DNA of 22,250 nt from Clostridia bacterium (GTDB lineage: Bacteria; Bacillota; Clostridia; Christensenellales; Aristaeellaceae). The position numbers and the translations under genes were made by a program. The notes below the pieces were generated by a model. It was not told the origin of the DNA. It did not search any database and saw only the letters and a list, made by a program, of their open reading frames with translations. The first letter of the stretch is position 1. Every line of letters begins with the position of its first letter. Positions 6,747 to 14,644 of the stretch are shown here, in pieces. The stretch spans positions 1-22,250 of the forward strand of contig JAFWBZ010000127.1 of the NCBI GenBank assembly GCA_017537105.1. Reading direction: 5' to 3'.

Positions 6747-8480
6747 GTGGACAAGCGCATATTCCGACGGCTCGTGGCTGCAGGCTTCCTGAAGAATCTG
6801 ACACTTTCCATCGCCGGCATGGTGGACTGTGCCATCGTGGGTCGTTTCCTTGGCGCTGCCGGGCTCCCTGCCATGAAGCTGGCGCTGCCGGTTTTCTCCG
6901 TGCTCTCCCTGTTCAGTTCGATTTTGGGCACCGGCCTGTCCGTTTCCGTTTCCAGGGATCTGACGAGAGGAAACCGGGAACGCGCGGACATCACCTTCCA
7001 GAGTGTCTTAACGGTATCCCTGCTGATCTCCGCCGCATGCATGCTGGTGGGCTTTGCATGTCCCTCTGCAATCACGACACTGCTCGCGGGAAATGACTTC
7101 GATCCGGCCATCTTCGTCTCTGCCACCGTATATTTGTCACCGATACTGATCTCCGCCCTTCCGATTCTTTTCTATGACGTTCTGGGAACCCTTGCCATGC
7201 TGGAAGGAGCGGACAGGTATATACAGTGTGCCTCGTTGGTCCTCCCTGTGGTCAACGTACTCGGAGATCTGATCGCTGTTCGCCTGAATACGGGACTGCG
7301 CGGCATTGCGGCTGCCTCGGGCATTGCTTATGCCTGCGCCTGCTGCATCGTGGCAGCCTCCTTCCTCAGAAGGCATTCCATGTTTCGCCTGAAGCCGGGC
7401 CGGCCGGATGTTGGGAGCCTGCGCGCGGTCGTTGTGTTCGGCGCGCCCATGGTGGTCAAGGGCCTGTGCGGTATTCTATGGCCGCTCTCGATCAACCGCC
7501 TGATGCTTCGATATGGAACGGTCTCCGGCCTCGCCGCGCTGTCTATCCAGGACGCCGTGCACTATCTTCCCGCGTCTCTGTGCTCCGGCATCGCCAGCGC
7601 CACGCTGATTATGACCGGGATCTACGCCGGTGAACAGGACGAGGACGGATTGAGAAAGATCACCGCCTCCGTCATCCGCTGGAGCCTGATCGGCGGCCTG
7701 TCGATTGCGCTTTGCCTCGGTCTGGCAGCCTTGCCCATACTGCGACTGTTTTCCGAGGACGCGGAGGTCCTGTCTCTCGGCGTCTCCGCGCTGCGGCTCT
7801 ATCTGTTTGGCGTGCCATTCCTCGTACTCAATCTTGCCGCATCGTCCTATCTGCAGGGGCTGGGGCGGAACAGAGAGTCTGCAATGGTCATCTTTCTCAA
7901 CCACATCCTGATTTCCATTTCTTCCGCCTTCTTCCTGGCCCGAATGTTCGGCACCAAGGGGATCTTCGCGTCGTACGGAATCTGTGAAGTCATCATGGCT
8001 GCAATCCTTATCCTGAACGTCTGGGCGTTTCTTGCCATGCAAGGGCGGCGAACGACGGACGTCTCCAAAAGGCAAAAGACGGAACTGCGAAGAAGCATCC
8101 ACAGCATCAGGGAGGCAGTGGATGCTTCCATGCAGGTGAACCGATTCTGCCTGGATAACGGCATTTCTCCCAAAGACGCCCACCACATCGCGCTGTGCAC
8201 GGAAGAGCTTGCCGTGAACAGCCTAGAGCATGGCTTTAACGACAGGAAAAGGCACCATCTGGAACTGCGTTCTGTAATCAGCGAAGGCAAGCTGCTGCTC
8301 CGCCTTCGGGACGACGGCCGGCGCTTCGACATCGTCGAGCGCTACAAAATGATCAATCCGGACGATCCGACCAGGAACATCGGCTTGCGCATCGTATTCG
8401 CCAACGCCGAAGAGGTGAGCTATTCTTCGGCCCTCAATATGAACCACGTATGCGTCAAATGGAGCGCCAATCCGCATTAG
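6747..8480 (+). CDS. MATE-family transporter fused to a C-terminal RsbW-type HATPase domain
   Basis: A 577-residue fusion. Residues ~10-430 are a multidrug/toxin-extrusion (MATE) transporter with about twelve hydrophobic segments. Residues ~440-577 form a cytoplasmic GHKL ATPase of the anti-sigma-factor kinase type. The N box is E487-x3-N491 in EELAVNSLEHGF, the G1 box is RDDGRRFD (521-528), and NIGLRIV (544-550) is the G2 region. This matches RsbW/SpoIIAB kinases rather than two-component histidine kinases; no phospho-accepting H box is seen. The GTG at 6747 is the only in-frame start before an upstream stop (6726-6728); its ribosome-binding site (AGAGGA, 6728-6733) is rather distant. The preceding PP2C phosphatase suggests transport or transporter state may be linked to a partner-switching pathway, or that the kinase simply sits on a membrane scaffold. 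Both are inference; substrate unknown. Confidence 0.87.
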   Translation: MDKRIFRRLVAAGFLKNLTLSIAGMVDCAIVGRFLGAAGLPAMKLALPVFSVLSLFSSILGTGLSVSVSRDLTRGNRERADITFQSVLTVSLLISAACMLVGFACPSAITTLLAGNDFDPAIFVSATVYLSPILISALPILFYDVLGTLAMLEGADRYIQCASLVLPVVNVLGDLIAVRLNTGLRGIAAASGIAYACACCIVAASFLRRHSMFRLKPGRPDVGSLRAVVVFGAPMVVKGLCGILWPLSINRLMLRYGTVSGLAALSIQDAVHYLPASLCSGIASATLIMTGIYAGEQDEDGLRKITASVIRWSLIGGLSIALCLGLAALPILRLFSEDAEVLSLGVSALRLYLFGVPFLVLNLAASSYLQGLGRNRESAMVIFLNHILISISSAFFLARMFGTKGIFASYGICEVIMAAILILNVWAFLAMQGRRTTDVSKRQKTELRRSIHSIREAVDASMQVNRFCLDNGISPKDAHHIALCTEELAVNSLEHGFNDRKRHHLELRSVISEGKLLLRLRDDGRRFDIVERYKMINPDDPTRNIGLRIVFANAEEVSYSSALNMNHVCVKWSANPH

Positions 8481-8610
8481 CCGTTGGGGGATCCAGACCG
8501 ATGCGATCGTCGCGGCATCCACCACAGAACGGTGGCTTGCTCCGCTCAGGCGCAGGGTTCGCAGTTTCGTCTCCTCTGCGCTTTCCCGGTCCGCAGCAAC
8601 AGCGCGTTGC

Positions 8611-8639
8611 TTGCGTTTTGGCCGCGGTTGTGCTATGCT
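8611..8639 (+). promoter_or_regulatory. sigma-A promoter with extended -10 for the HTH/zinc-ribbon gene
   Basis: TTGCGT (8611-8616), a 17-base spacer and TATGCT (8634-8639), with the extended -10 dinucleotide TG at 8631-8632, lie about 19 bases before the start codon. The segment 8620-8645 is nearly identical to the hom promoter at 18368-18393. Nothing else is evident between the MATE stop (8480) and this promoter. Confidence 0.6.
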
Positions 8640-8657
8640 GTTTCCGAGGTGAGAGCA

Positions 8658-9101
8658 ATGGAAACCAAGGATGTGATTCTGTCCCTGCGCAACAAGAAGG
8701 GGATGTCCCAGGATGCGCTGGCCCAGGCGGTCTTCGTGACGCGCCAGGCGGTGTCCCGCTGGGAGAACGGCGAGACTGTGCCCAACACAGAGACCCTCAA
8801 GCTGCTTTCCCGGCTGTTTGACGTGTCCATCAATACGCTGCTCGGCTCGCCCCGGCTGCTGTACTGCCAGTGCTGCGGCATGCGCCTGAAGGACGACCAG
8901 ATCAGCCGCGAGCCCGACGGCAGCTTCAACGAGGAATATTGCAAGTGGTGCTACGCGGACGGGCAGTTCACCTATCCCACGATGGAGTCGCTGATCGACT
9001 ACCTGGTGGAGCACTTCTCCGGCGCGGCCTTCCCGCCCGAGCAGGCCCGGGAGAACCTGACCGCGCATCTCAGCCGGTTGAACCACTGGAAGCAGTCGTG
9101 A
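8658..9101 (+). CDS. HTH (XRE) regulator with C-terminal zinc ribbon
   Basis: A 147-residue protein. Residues ~5-60 are an XRE/Cro-type helix-turn-helix (LRNKKGMSQDALAQAVFVTR, then QAVSRWENGETVP, then LKLLSRLFDVSINTLLG), the usual DNA-binding unit. The C-terminal part (~68-125) is a putative zinc ribbon with C70-x2-C73 and C95-x2-C98, followed by QFTYPTMESLIDYLVEHF. That pattern matches the Zn_ribbon_2 family of small Firmicutes proteins. I chose ATG 8658, preceded by GAGGTGAG, because the longer open frame upstream (from 8484) covers the promoter and is arginine-rich, non-protein-like sequence. It is a single-gene unit with its own promoter and terminator. It could be a metal- or redox-responsive regulator; the target is unknown. 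Confidence 0.88.
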   Translation: METKDVILSLRNKKGMSQDALAQAVFVTRQAVSRWENGETVPNTETLKLLSRLFDVSINTLLGSPRLLYCQCCGMRLKDDQISREPDGSFNEEYCKWCYADGQFTYPTMESLIDYLVEHFSGAAFPPEQARENLTAHLSRLNHWKQS

Positions 9102-9149
9102 GATGAGGCTGAGACCTGTCACGCAGCTGCAATTTCCCTCCTTCACTCA

Positions 9150-9192
9150 CGGCGCGGACCAAAGGGTCCGCGCCGCTTTGTGCTTTTAAACA
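9150..9192 (+). terminator. Rho-independent terminator after the HTH/zinc-ribbon gene
   Basis: A perfect 11-pair stem (9150-9160 with 9165-9175) with the 4-base loop AAAG is followed by CTTTGTGCTTTT. The T tract is interrupted but the stem is very GC-rich. Confidence 0.8.
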
Positions 9193-9200
9193 TATTTCAA

Positions 9201-9229
9201 TTGACTTTTTGTGCCCGTTCGTGTATAGT
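9201..9229 (+). promoter_or_regulatory. sigma-A promoter of the secreted protein and beta-galactosidase operon
   Basis: TTGACT (9201-9206), a 17-base spacer and TATAGT (9224-9229) lie about 56 bases before the start codon and just after the preceding terminator. No operator-like repeat is obvious next to it. Confidence 0.65.
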
Positions 9230-9285
9230 GGGCATACAGACAATCCCTTGCATCGATCCCCGACCGACGACTTAGGAGGATTGCC

Positions 9286-9966
9286 ATGAAGAGACACACT
9301 TGCGCCGCACGAACCTTGGCCGCCCTGCTGGCGGCGCTCGTGCTGCTGGCTGCTGCGCCGTTTGCGACCGCTGCACCCGCCCTGGATCTCAATGTCCTGT
9401 CGCTGGAGGAGCTCTACGGCCTCCGCCAGCAGATCGACGCGCAGATCGCCGCCCTGGAGAGCGCCACCGGCGCGGTCCTCTACGAGAGCGGCGGCTATCG
9501 GGTGGGCACGGACATCCCTGCCGGAGATTACGCGCTGTATGAGAACAGCGACGCCGTGTTCGCCAGCGCGGTGGTGCGGGCCGGGGATTCCGAGGAGTCC
9601 GAGCTGGTCACCTATCACCTGATCAACGGTCAGGCCGTCATCCGGCTGGTCCCGGACACCTGGCTGACGCTTTCGGAGGCCACCGCAGTCCCCATCTCCC
9701 AGGCCGAAGCCGTCTCCGACGGCTTTGCCGGCGAGGGCGGCTACCTGGTGGGCGTGACGCTGCCCGCGGGAACGTACACCGCGGTTCCGCTGGAAAAGGC
9801 ACCGCTGTCCAGCTACAGCGTATACAGCGGCATACTGGGTTCGAGCGCACAGCTGCTCAAGTTTGAGGTGCTGCACGAGGCTACCCCGATCACACTTGCA
9901 GAGGGCGAATACATCGAACTGTCCGGCTGCGGACTCGAATCCGCCTTTGGAGGAGAAGAAGGATGA
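9286..9966 (+). CDS. Secreted two-repeat protein of unknown function, coupled to beta-galactosidase
   Basis: A 226-residue protein with a clear Sec signal peptide (basic MKRHTCAAR, hydrophobic core to about residue 26, cleavage likely near ATAAP at 28-31). No lipobox cysteine is seen. A short amphipathic helix (LSLEELYGLRQQIDAQIAAL, 38-58) is followed by two divergent copies of one module at about 69-136 and 151-215. The copies open with GGYRVGTDIPAGDY and GGYLVGVTLPAGTY; each is about 65-70 residues of mostly beta-type sequence ending in an ITL/LTL stretch. Similar Y-x-VG-x-D-I-PAG-x-Y modules occur in uncharacterised exported Firmicutes proteins. AGGAGGA at 9274-9280 fixes the start. The stop overlaps the next start as ATGA, so translation is probably coupled to the beta-galactosidase. 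A role in binding or sensing extracellular material is possible but not shown. Confidence 0.83.
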   Translation: MKRHTCAARTLAALLAALVLLAAAPFATAAPALDLNVLSLEELYGLRQQIDAQIAALESATGAVLYESGGYRVGTDIPAGDYALYENSDAVFASAVVRAGDSEESELVTYHLINGQAVIRLVPDTWLTLSEATAVPISQAEAVSDGFAGEGGYLVGVTLPAGTYTAVPLEKAPLSSYSVYSGILGSSAQLLKFEVLHEATPITLAEGEYIELSGCGLESAFGGEEG

Positions 9967-12900
9967 AGCTGCCTGATTACCACGTCAATCCCCACGCGCT
10001 CCACGTCAACACCTTGCCCAACCGCGCCTACTACATCCCCTACTCCGACCGCCATGCGGCCATGGGGGAAAACCGGCGGGAGTCCGACCGGTTCCTGTCG
10101 CTGAGCGGTCCGTGGCAGTTCAAGTACTACGACAGTGTGATGGAGGTCCCGGAGAACTGCATCGAGTCCGACCTGCCCATGGACACGATTCCCGTGCCCT
10201 CCGTATGGCAGATGCACGGCTACGACCGGCACCAATACACCAACTGGCGCTATCCCTTCCCCTACGACCCGCCCTACGTGCCCGCGGGCAACCCCTGCGG
10301 GCTGTACAAGCGCCGCTTCCACCTGGAAGAGGACCTGGACGGCTGCCGCCGGACGATCGTGTTCGAGGGCGTGGATTCCTGCTTTTACCTGTGGATCAAC
10401 CGCCGGTTCGTGGGCTACAGCCAGATTTCCCACTCCACCAGCGAATTCGACGTCACCGATTACGTGTCCCCCGGCGAAAACGAGATCACCGTGCTGGTGC
10501 TGAAGTGGTGCGACGGCAGCTACTTCGAGGATCAGGACAAGTTCCGCATGTCCGGCATCTTCCGGGACGTCTACCTGCTGCGGCGCGACAGGCGCTGCCT
10601 GTGGGATTACTTCATCCACACCTCCCTGTCCGAAGACCGCCGCTCCGCGGTCATCCGCGTGGAACTCGAGTACATGGGCAGCGATCCCGCCGCCAGCCAC
10701 CACACCCACTACTACCTCTACGACGCCGGCGGCGATCGGATCACCGATGGCCGCGCCTACGGGGACAGCTTTGAGATCGCGCTGGACAACGTGACGCTGT
10801 GGAACGCCGAGAATCCCTACCTGTATACGTTGGTGCTGCGCTACAACGGCGAGGCCATGGCCGAGCCGGTGGGCCTGCGGGAGATCCGCGTGGAGGACGG
10901 CGTGGTGCGCATCAACGGGCAGGCCGTGAAGTTCCGGGGCGTCAACCGCCATGACAGCGACCCCGTGCTGGGCTGCGCCGTGGGCGAGGAGGAGATGCTC
11001 CGGGACCTGGTGCTGATGAAGCACCACAATATCAACGCCATCCGCACCAGCCACTACCCCAACTCCCCGCTGTTCCCCCGCATGTGTGATCGCTACGGCT
11101 TCTACCTGGTGGCCGAGGCGGACCTGGAGTGTCACGGCGTGGTGTACCAGGACGGCACCTACGAGGAAAAGCACTACAACCTGCTGGCCCAGGACCCCGA
11201 ATACGCCGAGGCCATGCTGGACCGCGTGCAGCACTCGGTCATCCGCGACAAGAACCGGCCCAGCATCGTCATCTGGTCGATGGGCAATGAGTCCGGCATG
11301 GGCCGCAACTTCCACGAAGCCCTGCGCTGGACCAAGGAGTACGATCCCTCCCGCCTGACCCACTACGAGCGCGCCTCCTTCCCGCCGGAGGGAGAGTACA
11401 TCAACCAGGCGCACCTGGACCTCTACAGCCGGATGTATCCGTCCATCGAGGAGATCGACCGCTACTTTGAGGAGAACAGCGTCGGCAAGCCCTATATGCT
11501 CTGCGAGTACGCTCACGCCATGGGCAACGGCCCCGGAGATGTGGAAAACTACTTCCGCTGCTTCGAACGCCATCCGGGCCACTGCGGCGGCTTTGTGTGG
11601 GAGTGGTGCGACCACGCCATCGACATGGGCGCCACCCCGGACGGCCGCAGGCGCTACTTCTATGGCGGCGACTTCGGCGAATACCCCCACGACGGCAACT
11701 TCTGCATCGACGGTCTGGTCTATCCGGACCGCCATCCCCACACGGGCCTCAAGGAGCTGAAGAACGTCAACCGCCCGGCGCGCATCGCCGAGGTGGACCT
11801 GTCCGCCGGCGTGTTCCGCGTGCAGAACTATCTGGATTTCACTGTGCTCAACGACTACGTGACCATCGAGTACGCCGTGCGCGCCGAGGGCCGTGAGCTG
11901 TTCCGCGCCACCGTGCCGGAGGAGCTGCTGGCCATACCGCCCCACGAGCGCCGGGACATCCGGCTGGAGATGCCGGAGCGCCTGCCGCGGCTCTTCGCGG
12001 TGTACTTCGAGCAGCGGCAGAAGTACGACCGGCCGCTCACCCCCGCCGGCCACGTGCTGGGCCGGGAGCAGCTGGGCCGCCAGAAGTACCCGATGCCGGA
12101 GCGCCCCGAGGGCGTGCTGGCCATGGACGTGCGCGAGGACGAGCGCAGCATCGTACTGCGCGGCGAGAACTTCCGCTATGCCTTCGACAAGCGCACCGCC
12201 TGCTTTGAGATCATCAACTACGACCAGCTGAACATGGTCAAGCAGCCGATGGAGTTCAACATCTGGCGCGCGCCCACGGACAACGACCGCTACATCGCGG
12301 AGCAGTGGCGCCAGTACGGCTACGACCGCGCCTCCACCCGGGTATACGACGTGATGCTGGAGTCCGGGGACGTCTCCACGATCACCGCCCGCTTCTCCCT
12401 CGTCGCGCCCGGTCTGCCCCGCATCGCCACCGGCACGGCCCAGTGGCGCGTGCACATGAATGGCACCATCGATGCGAAGATCGACGTCAAGTGCCGGGAG
12501 GACGCCCCGCCCCTGCCCCGCTTCGGCCTGCGCATGCTGCTGGCCCGCGCCATGACCAACGTGCGCTACTTCGGCTACGGCCCCTACGAGAGCTACGTGG
12601 ACAAGCATCGGGCCTGCGTCAAGCACCTGTACGAATCCACGGTGCGGGAGCAGCACGAGGACTATATCCGGCCTCAGGAGAACGGCAGCCACTGGAACTG
12701 CGACTACGTCAGCCTCACCGGGCCCATGGGCGGCTTTGAGGTGTACGGCGACGAGTTCAGCTTCAGCGCGTCTCCCTATACCCAGGAGGAGCTGGAGCGG
12801 AAGGCCCACAACTTCGAATTGATGCCCGCGCAGGCCACCGTGTTCTGCCTGGACTACCGCCAGAACGGCCTCGGCTCCAACAGCTGCGGCCCCGCGCTGA

Positions 12901-12974
12901 ACCCGCGCTACGCCATGCCGGATCAGTTCAGCTTCTCGTTCACCATACTTCCCGTGACCCGCGACGAGCCCTGA
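9963..12974 (+). CDS. lacZ: Beta-galactosidase, glycoside hydrolase family 2 (LacZ type)
   Basis: A full-length 1003-residue GH2 enzyme that hydrolyses terminal beta-galactosides such as lactose. It has no signal peptide, so it is cytoplasmic. Domain order is LacZ-like: a jelly-roll sugar-binding domain (~40-215), an immunoglobulin-like domain (~217-315), a TIM barrel (~318-600), a second immunoglobulin-like domain and the C-terminal Bgal_small_N domain (~750-1000). The acid/base glutamate is E443 in WSMGNESGMG and the nucleophile is E515 in CEYAHAMGNGPG. GVNRHDSDP (326-334), RTSHYPN and WRAPTDND (768-775) are further family signatures. GGAGGAG at about 9949-9955 lies inside the upstream gene, whose stop overlaps this start as ATGA. 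The length matches E. coli LacZ (about 1020 residues). Substrate range within GH2 beta-galactosidases is not resolved by sequence alone. Confidence 0.95.
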   Translation: MKLPDYHVNPHALHVNTLPNRAYYIPYSDRHAAMGENRRESDRFLSLSGPWQFKYYDSVMEVPENCIESDLPMDTIPVPSVWQMHGYDRHQYTNWRYPFPYDPPYVPAGNPCGLYKRRFHLEEDLDGCRRTIVFEGVDSCFYLWINRRFVGYSQISHSTSEFDVTDYVSPGENEITVLVLKWCDGSYFEDQDKFRMSGIFRDVYLLRRDRRCLWDYFIHTSLSEDRRSAVIRVELEYMGSDPAASHHTHYYLYDAGGDRITDGRAYGDSFEIALDNVTLWNAENPYLYTLVLRYNGEAMAEPVGLREIRVEDGVVRINGQAVKFRGVNRHDSDPVLGCAVGEEEMLRDLVLMKHHNINAIRTSHYPNSPLFPRMCDRYGFYLVAEADLECHGVVYQDGTYEEKHYNLLAQDPEYAEAMLDRVQHSVIRDKNRPSIVIWSMGNESGMGRNFHEALRWTKEYDPSRLTHYERASFPPEGEYINQAHLDLYSRMYPSIEEIDRYFEENSVGKPYMLCEYAHAMGNGPGDVENYFRCFERHPGHCGGFVWEWCDHAIDMGATPDGRRRYFYGGDFGEYPHDGNFCIDGLVYPDRHPHTGLKELKNVNRPARIAEVDLSAGVFRVQNYLDFTVLNDYVTIEYAVRAEGRELFRATVPEELLAIPPHERRDIRLEMPERLPRLFAVYFEQRQKYDRPLTPAGHVLGREQLGRQKYPMPERPEGVLAMDVREDERSIVLRGENFRYAFDKRTACFEIINYDQLNMVKQPMEFNIWRAPTDNDRYIAEQWRQYGYDRASTRVYDVMLESGDVSTITARFSLVAPGLPRIATGTAQWRVHMNGTIDAKIDVKCREDAPPLPRFGLRMLLARAMTNVRYFGYGPYESYVDKHRACVKHLYESTVREQHEDYIRPQENGSHWNCDYVSLTGPMGGFEVYGDEFSFSASPYTQEELERKAHNFELMPAQATVFCLDYRQNGLGSNSCGPALNPRYAMPDQFSFSFTILPVTRDEP

Positions 12975-12989
12975 CCGGGTCCCATGACC

Positions 12990-13020
12990 GCGCCGCCCGC
13001 GAAACCTTCGCGGGCGGCGC
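12990..13020. terminator. Perfect hairpin between the convergent beta-galactosidase and SipL-like genes
   Basis: A 14-pair perfect stem (12990-13003 with 13007-13020) with the loop ACC lies between two convergent genes. Neither side has a proper T tract, so it may act as a weak bidirectional terminator or an RNA-stabilising 3' end. Confidence 0.55.
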
Positions 13021-13031
13021 ACTGTCTATTG

Positions 13032-14534
13032 CTATAGCTTCAGCACCAGCGGCTGGCCGGGACTCGCCCCGGCGGCCTGTTCAGCGGGAATGGCGTAGCG
13101 GCGTCCCAGCGACCAGGCGTCCTCCCCCGCCTCCGGCCAGACGATCACCACGCCAGGCCTGCGCCGGACGGGCTCGCCCTCCCGGATGTCGGTGACGATT
13201 TCCACGGTCTGCCGCTGGCGGGTTTCGCAGCGCACGTTCAGTTGTGCCTTCACGTCCAGGCGATCCCCCAGCAGCGCACTGGCCTCGGCGGAGAGGGTCT
13301 GCACGGAGACGGTGGAATCGTCGTTCAGGCCGATGGGCACATCCACGGCGAAGGGCAGCTCCGACGACGCGGAGGTCGGCTGTCCCCCGCCCGCGGGTGC
13401 GTACAACACCTCCACCTCCAGCACACCCTCGACGCGGCCTGCGCCGCTTCCGTCGCCGTGCCACTGGCTCACCACGGGCCGCGCCTGCACGGCGATGACC
13501 GCGCCCACCCGCGGCGCGCCGTCCTCCACGGGCACTGCCCCGCGGGCCGTCTCCATCAGCTGCGCGCGATCCACCGAGGCGCACAGGCGGACCGGCTGCC
13601 GCTGGATCTCCAGCGCGCTGCCCCGGGTGGCGTATGCGTCCACCAACGCCCCCGGTGCGTCCACCGTGCTGGCCAGCACCCGCGCCCGCAGCTCCGCCTC
13701 GCAGGAAAGCTGTGCCGTGACGCCGTCGGCAGCCATGCTGATCTGCGTGCGCAGGCCCCGAACGTCCAGCTCCGCCGCCACGTTCGCAGACAGCCATTCC
13801 GGCAGCTCCACCAGCTGATCCAGCGCCATGGGCACGCGCACCACGGCCGCGGGCACCGGGGCCGCGCCGCTGGACAGCAGCGATTCCACCAGCACGCGCC
13901 CCTTCACCCGCACGCCGCCCAGATCCGGCGCCACCTCATCCACCTCAGCCACCGCCCAGTCCATCAGCGTCGCGCGGGCATCCAGCTCCGCGGGCAGCAC
14001 CACGGTCTCCCGCAGCAGCGCCGTCTTGCTGGCCTCGGCCGCCAGCTTGACTGAGCTCAGCTGGCGGAACGCGGTCTCCAGGCCCTCCCGCTCCGAGACC
14101 GACCGAATGCAGGATACCTGCCGCAGCTGCAGCACCTGGGCCCGCAGCCCGCAGATCACCAGGAAGATCATATGCCCATTCTCGTAGCACGCCTCCACGT
14201 GTTCCACCGCGCCGTGTACCCGGGAGAACATGCCCGGCTCCGCCCCGGGGATCTCCAGCGCGTGGTCCAACCGGGCCTTCGCCGCCAGCGCCCGCAGCGT
14301 GCTCTCGCCCCCCTGCCGATACACCGCCTGGCAGGACACCGTGCCCTCCAGCACCAGGCGGTCCGCCTGCAGGTCCACGGCGTCGATGAACAGGCTCGCG
14401 TCCGCCATCAGCGGCTCGATGGCCTCCCTCCCCGCTCCGGGCACCAGCGCCTCCGCCCGCAGCAGCACCTGCGCGCTTTCCGCGCCAATCAGGTCCTCCG
14501 CCTCGAATTCCTGTCGCGTCCATTCCAAAGCCAT
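13032..14534 (-). CDS. SipL-like spore-coat morphogenesis protein (DUF3794/SPOCS domains with LysM-like end)
   Basis: A 500-residue protein rich in Ala, Val and Glu. It is built of repeated SPOCS (DUF3794) modules at roughly residues 30-140, 165-285 and 300-420; LEGTVSCQAVYRQGGEST and VRVKGRVLVESLLSS show the typical strand pattern. A LysM-like segment (~457-500, VIVWPEAGEDAWSLGRRYAI) ends it. This architecture matches SipL of Clostridia, which binds the coat ATPase SpoIVA on the forespore surface during engulfment. No signal peptide is present, as expected for a mother-cell protein. GGGAGG at 14542-14547 fixes the start. A possible sigma-E promoter lies at 14571-14600. It points to a spore-forming lineage, though other DUF3794 proteins exist and SpoIVA itself is not in the window. 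Identification as the SipL orthologue is probable, not certain. Confidence 0.8.
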   Translation of the reverse strand: MALEWTRQEFEAEDLIGAESAQVLLRAEALVPGAGREAIEPLMADASLFIDAVDLQADRLVLEGTVSCQAVYRQGGESTLRALAAKARLDHALEIPGAEPGMFSRVHGAVEHVEACYENGHMIFLVICGLRAQVLQLRQVSCIRSVSEREGLETAFRQLSSVKLAAEASKTALLRETVVLPAELDARATLMDWAVAEVDEVAPDLGGVRVKGRVLVESLLSSGAAPVPAAVVRVPMALDQLVELPEWLSANVAAELDVRGLRTQISMAADGVTAQLSCEAELRARVLASTVDAPGALVDAYATRGSALEIQRQPVRLCASVDRAQLMETARGAVPVEDGAPRVGAVIAVQARPVVSQWHGDGSGAGRVEGVLEVEVLYAPAGGGQPTSASSELPFAVDVPIGLNDDSTVSVQTLSAEASALLGDRLDVKAQLNVRCETRQRQTVEIVTDIREGEPVRRRPGVVIVWPEAGEDAWSLGRRYAIPAEQAAGASPGQPLVLKL

Positions 14535-14570
14535 GCAAAAACCTCCCGCTGGCCAAAGCCGTTTGTCAAC

Positions 14571-14600
14571 AGCTTATGCCCTCGGGAGGCCTCTCTATGA
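14571..14600 (-). promoter_or_regulatory. Possible sigma-E promoter of the SipL-like gene
   Basis: On the minus strand, TCATAGA (14594-14600), a 15-base spacer and CATAAGCT (14571-14578) resemble the sigma-E consensus KMATATT-N14/15-CATACAHT, with 5 of 7 and 6 of 8 positions matching. The start codon lies about 37 bases further on. No convincing sigma-A promoter is seen here. Confidence 0.35.
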
Positions 14601-14644
14601 CGCGCCCCGGGAAGAGAATCCCGTGCGCCAGGTTTTCGTCCCGG

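Noticed and set aside
8545..8565. Terminator after the MATE-kinase gene
   Set aside because: CCACC and GGTGG could pair, but the stem has only five pairs and no T tract follows.
8484..8657. N-terminal extension of the HTH/zinc-ribbon protein
   Set aside because: The extra 58 residues cover the promoter at 8611-8639, have no ribosome-binding site and do not look like protein. The ATG at 8658 with GAGGTGAG is better.
9813..13022. A 1069-residue open frame on the minus strand opposite the beta-galactosidase
   Set aside because: It mirrors lacZ codon by codon, is rich in His, Val and Ala as expected of a GC-rich antisense frame, has no recognisable domain, and the plus-strand gene has all GH2 catalytic motifs.
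14607..14640. Terminator after the methionine-sulfoxide reductase gene
   Set aside because: A GGGA/TCCC pairing with flanking GCGC is possible, but no T run follows on the minus strand.
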